From Paenibacillus sp. J23TS9 (GTDB lineage Bacteria; Bacillota; Bacilli; Paenibacillales; Paenibacillaceae), in assembly GCF_018403225.1 (NCBI RefSeq), contig NZ_BOSG01000006.1:124001-188000 (forward strand): a stretch of DNA of 64,000 nt, written 5' to 3'. Both the position numbers and the translations under genes were made by a program. Positions 63,354 to 64,000 of this stretch are shown piece by piece. Each line of letters opens with the position of its first letter. Position 1 is the stretch's first letter. Under the pieces are notes generated by a model. It did not search any database. It worked only from the letters and a program-made list of their open reading frames with translations, and was not told where the DNA came from.

Positions 63354-63677
63354 TTAGTCCTCCGCCTCAATCAGCAGAATGCGCTCCTGAAACTTGCCGC
63401 GTTGCTGCGCCTTCTCGTGGCGCACCTGATTCAGATCCTGCTCCGTAGCTCCATGGATGGACGCCAAAGCATAGATCACCTCCAGCATATCCGCCAACTC
63501 CTCGACGGCTTCGCAGTCCTGCGCAGCTGTTATGTATTCTTGATGCTCTTCCTGAAGCTTTTTTCTCAGTTCCGCAGCATAGGCTTCCGCGTCCAGCGTC
63601 CTGGTCATATACTGTTTGCCCTGCGCTGCAATGATGTCCGGAATCAAGTCCCGCACAAGCTTGTTATATACCGGCAT
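63354..63677 (-). CDS. MazG-like nucleotide pyrophosphohydrolase-type protein
   Basis: 107 residues from the ATG at 63677 (MPVYNKLVRDLIPDII, the family start; the frame is open to 63719 but that part is not conserved-looking). All-alpha with the MazG-type EExxE-x(n)-E metal pattern: KKLQEEHQEYITA and CEAVEELADMLEVIYALA. Such proteins hydrolyse nucleoside triphosphates or PR-ATP. RBS is weak. Confidence 0.75.
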   Translation of the reverse strand: MPVYNKLVRDLIPDIIAAQGKQYMTRTLDAEAYAAELRKKLQEEHQEYITAAQDCEAVEELADMLEVIYALASIHGATEQDLNQVRHEKAQQRGKFQERILLIEAED

Positions 63678-63741
63678 GGTGTTTTTTGTTCGTAGGTCCT
63701 GCTGTAAAGGCATTTTCACGTCATGGTTTGAAGTGGATGCT

Positions 63742-64000
63742 TCAAGCCAACTCGTCCCCTTTTCTCAACAGCATGGATTGAAAATGAGGGGCTCCTTCGC
63801 CCATGTCGCGCGTATGGAAATCCTCGATTCGAAAATAACCTTGGATCTTCATGCGTATCTCCTCATCAGGATACATAGCAAAATAACGCTTCGGCTCATA
63901 AGCATCCTGCTCCCAAATCCCGTCCGATTCCATTCCGCCATACAGCCCTAAGTAGAACAACCCGCCCGGCTTCAATACACGCTTGATTTCCGTGAGGATA
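63742..64000 (-). CDS. SAM-dependent methyltransferase (partial, runs off right edge)
   Basis: The last 85 residues of a class I methyltransferase: ILTEIKRVLKPGGLFYLGLYGG matches the post-motif III LxPGG strand, followed by YEPKRYFAMYPDEEIRMKIQGYFRIEDF. The N-terminal SAM-binding motif is beyond the window. It ends 22 bp before the MazG-like frame opens. Confidence 0.75.
   Translation of the reverse strand, partial: ILTEIKRVLKPGGLFYLGLYGGMESDGIWEQDAYEPKRYFAMYPDEEIRMKIQGYFRIEDFHTRDMGEGAPHFQSMLLRKGDELA

Noticed and set aside
62781..63695. 304-codon plus-strand frame
   Set aside because: Antisense to the nuclease-like gene and MazG-like gene, both better supported.

Overview
The window looks like a chromosomal segment of a Paenibacillus-type soil Firmicute. 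This rests on gene content and signals rather than any database search. Ribosome-binding sites are strong AGGAGG types and many starts are GTG or TTG. tyrS has a tyrosine T-box leader. There is an SLH-anchored surface protein, and several carbohydrate ABC importers of the LplA/B/C kind are paired with Gfo/Idh oxidoreductases, a GH35 beta-galactosidase, and AraC and LacI regulators. No tRNA, rRNA, CRISPR array or intact transposase was found. Base composition is patchy: the 25.0-31.0 kb, 45.8-51.0 kb, 53.9-55.9 kb and 61.9-63.7 kb stretches read GC-richer than the AT-rich 5.8-7.9 kb gene and the 31-35 kb and 59.5-60.4 kb small-gene areas.

Layout. 1-3.3 kb: a leftward two-component system plus ABC exporter operon, cut by the window edge. 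3.4-5.7 kb: a small alarmone synthetase and a secreted propeller-like protein. 5.8-7.8 kb: an isolated AT-rich DUF5054 gene. 8.4-10.0 kb: pyrK-pyrD. 10.1-12.3 kb: an SLH surface protein. 12.4-19.1 kb: a leftward galactoside operon (Gfo/Idh, GH35, two permeases, binding protein). 19.9-24.8 kb: a MATE pump, tyrS with promoter and T-box, a small unknown, a GNAT and a ferritin. 25.0-31.0 kb: a five-gene leftward operon (binding protein, fused permease, ATPase, PHP phosphoesterase, RpiR regulator), plausibly for uptake and processing of a phosphorylated compound. 31.2-35.5 kb: small accessory genes, an interrupted gene, and a 58-residue YjfB-family gene. 35.5-45.5 kb: a LacI-flanked operon with two DUF4832 proteins, an unusual acyltransferase-like protein, a Gfo/Idh enzyme and an Lpl-type importer. 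45.8-52.0 kb: an AraC-flanked sugar importer with a secreted propeller protein. 52.1-56.2 kb: a broken acyltransferase, a repeat cluster, two Gfo/Idh genes, and a relic of a second AraC gene whose flanking promoter matches that of the importer. 56.4-59.2 kb: guanine deaminase and a purine permease behind a PurBox. 59.6-64.0 kb: two small related proteins, a GNAT, an HD-domain relic, a PD-(D/E)XK nuclease-like pair, a MazG-like protein and a truncated methyltransferase.

Taken together this is a carbohydrate-acquisition neighbourhood. Three CUT1-type importers and one Afu/Fbp-type importer sit beside four Gfo/Idh oxidoreductases and several glycan-active or unassigned enzymes. The least explained parts are the LacI/DUF4832 cluster, the PHP/RpiR importer, and the nuclease pair near the right edge. 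Signs of decay and duplication are frequent: one gene carries an in-frame stop, one is split by a probable deletion, one is cut to its C-terminal third, an AraC relic remains, and a 43-bp piece of a metallopeptidase gene is duplicated 6 kb away.
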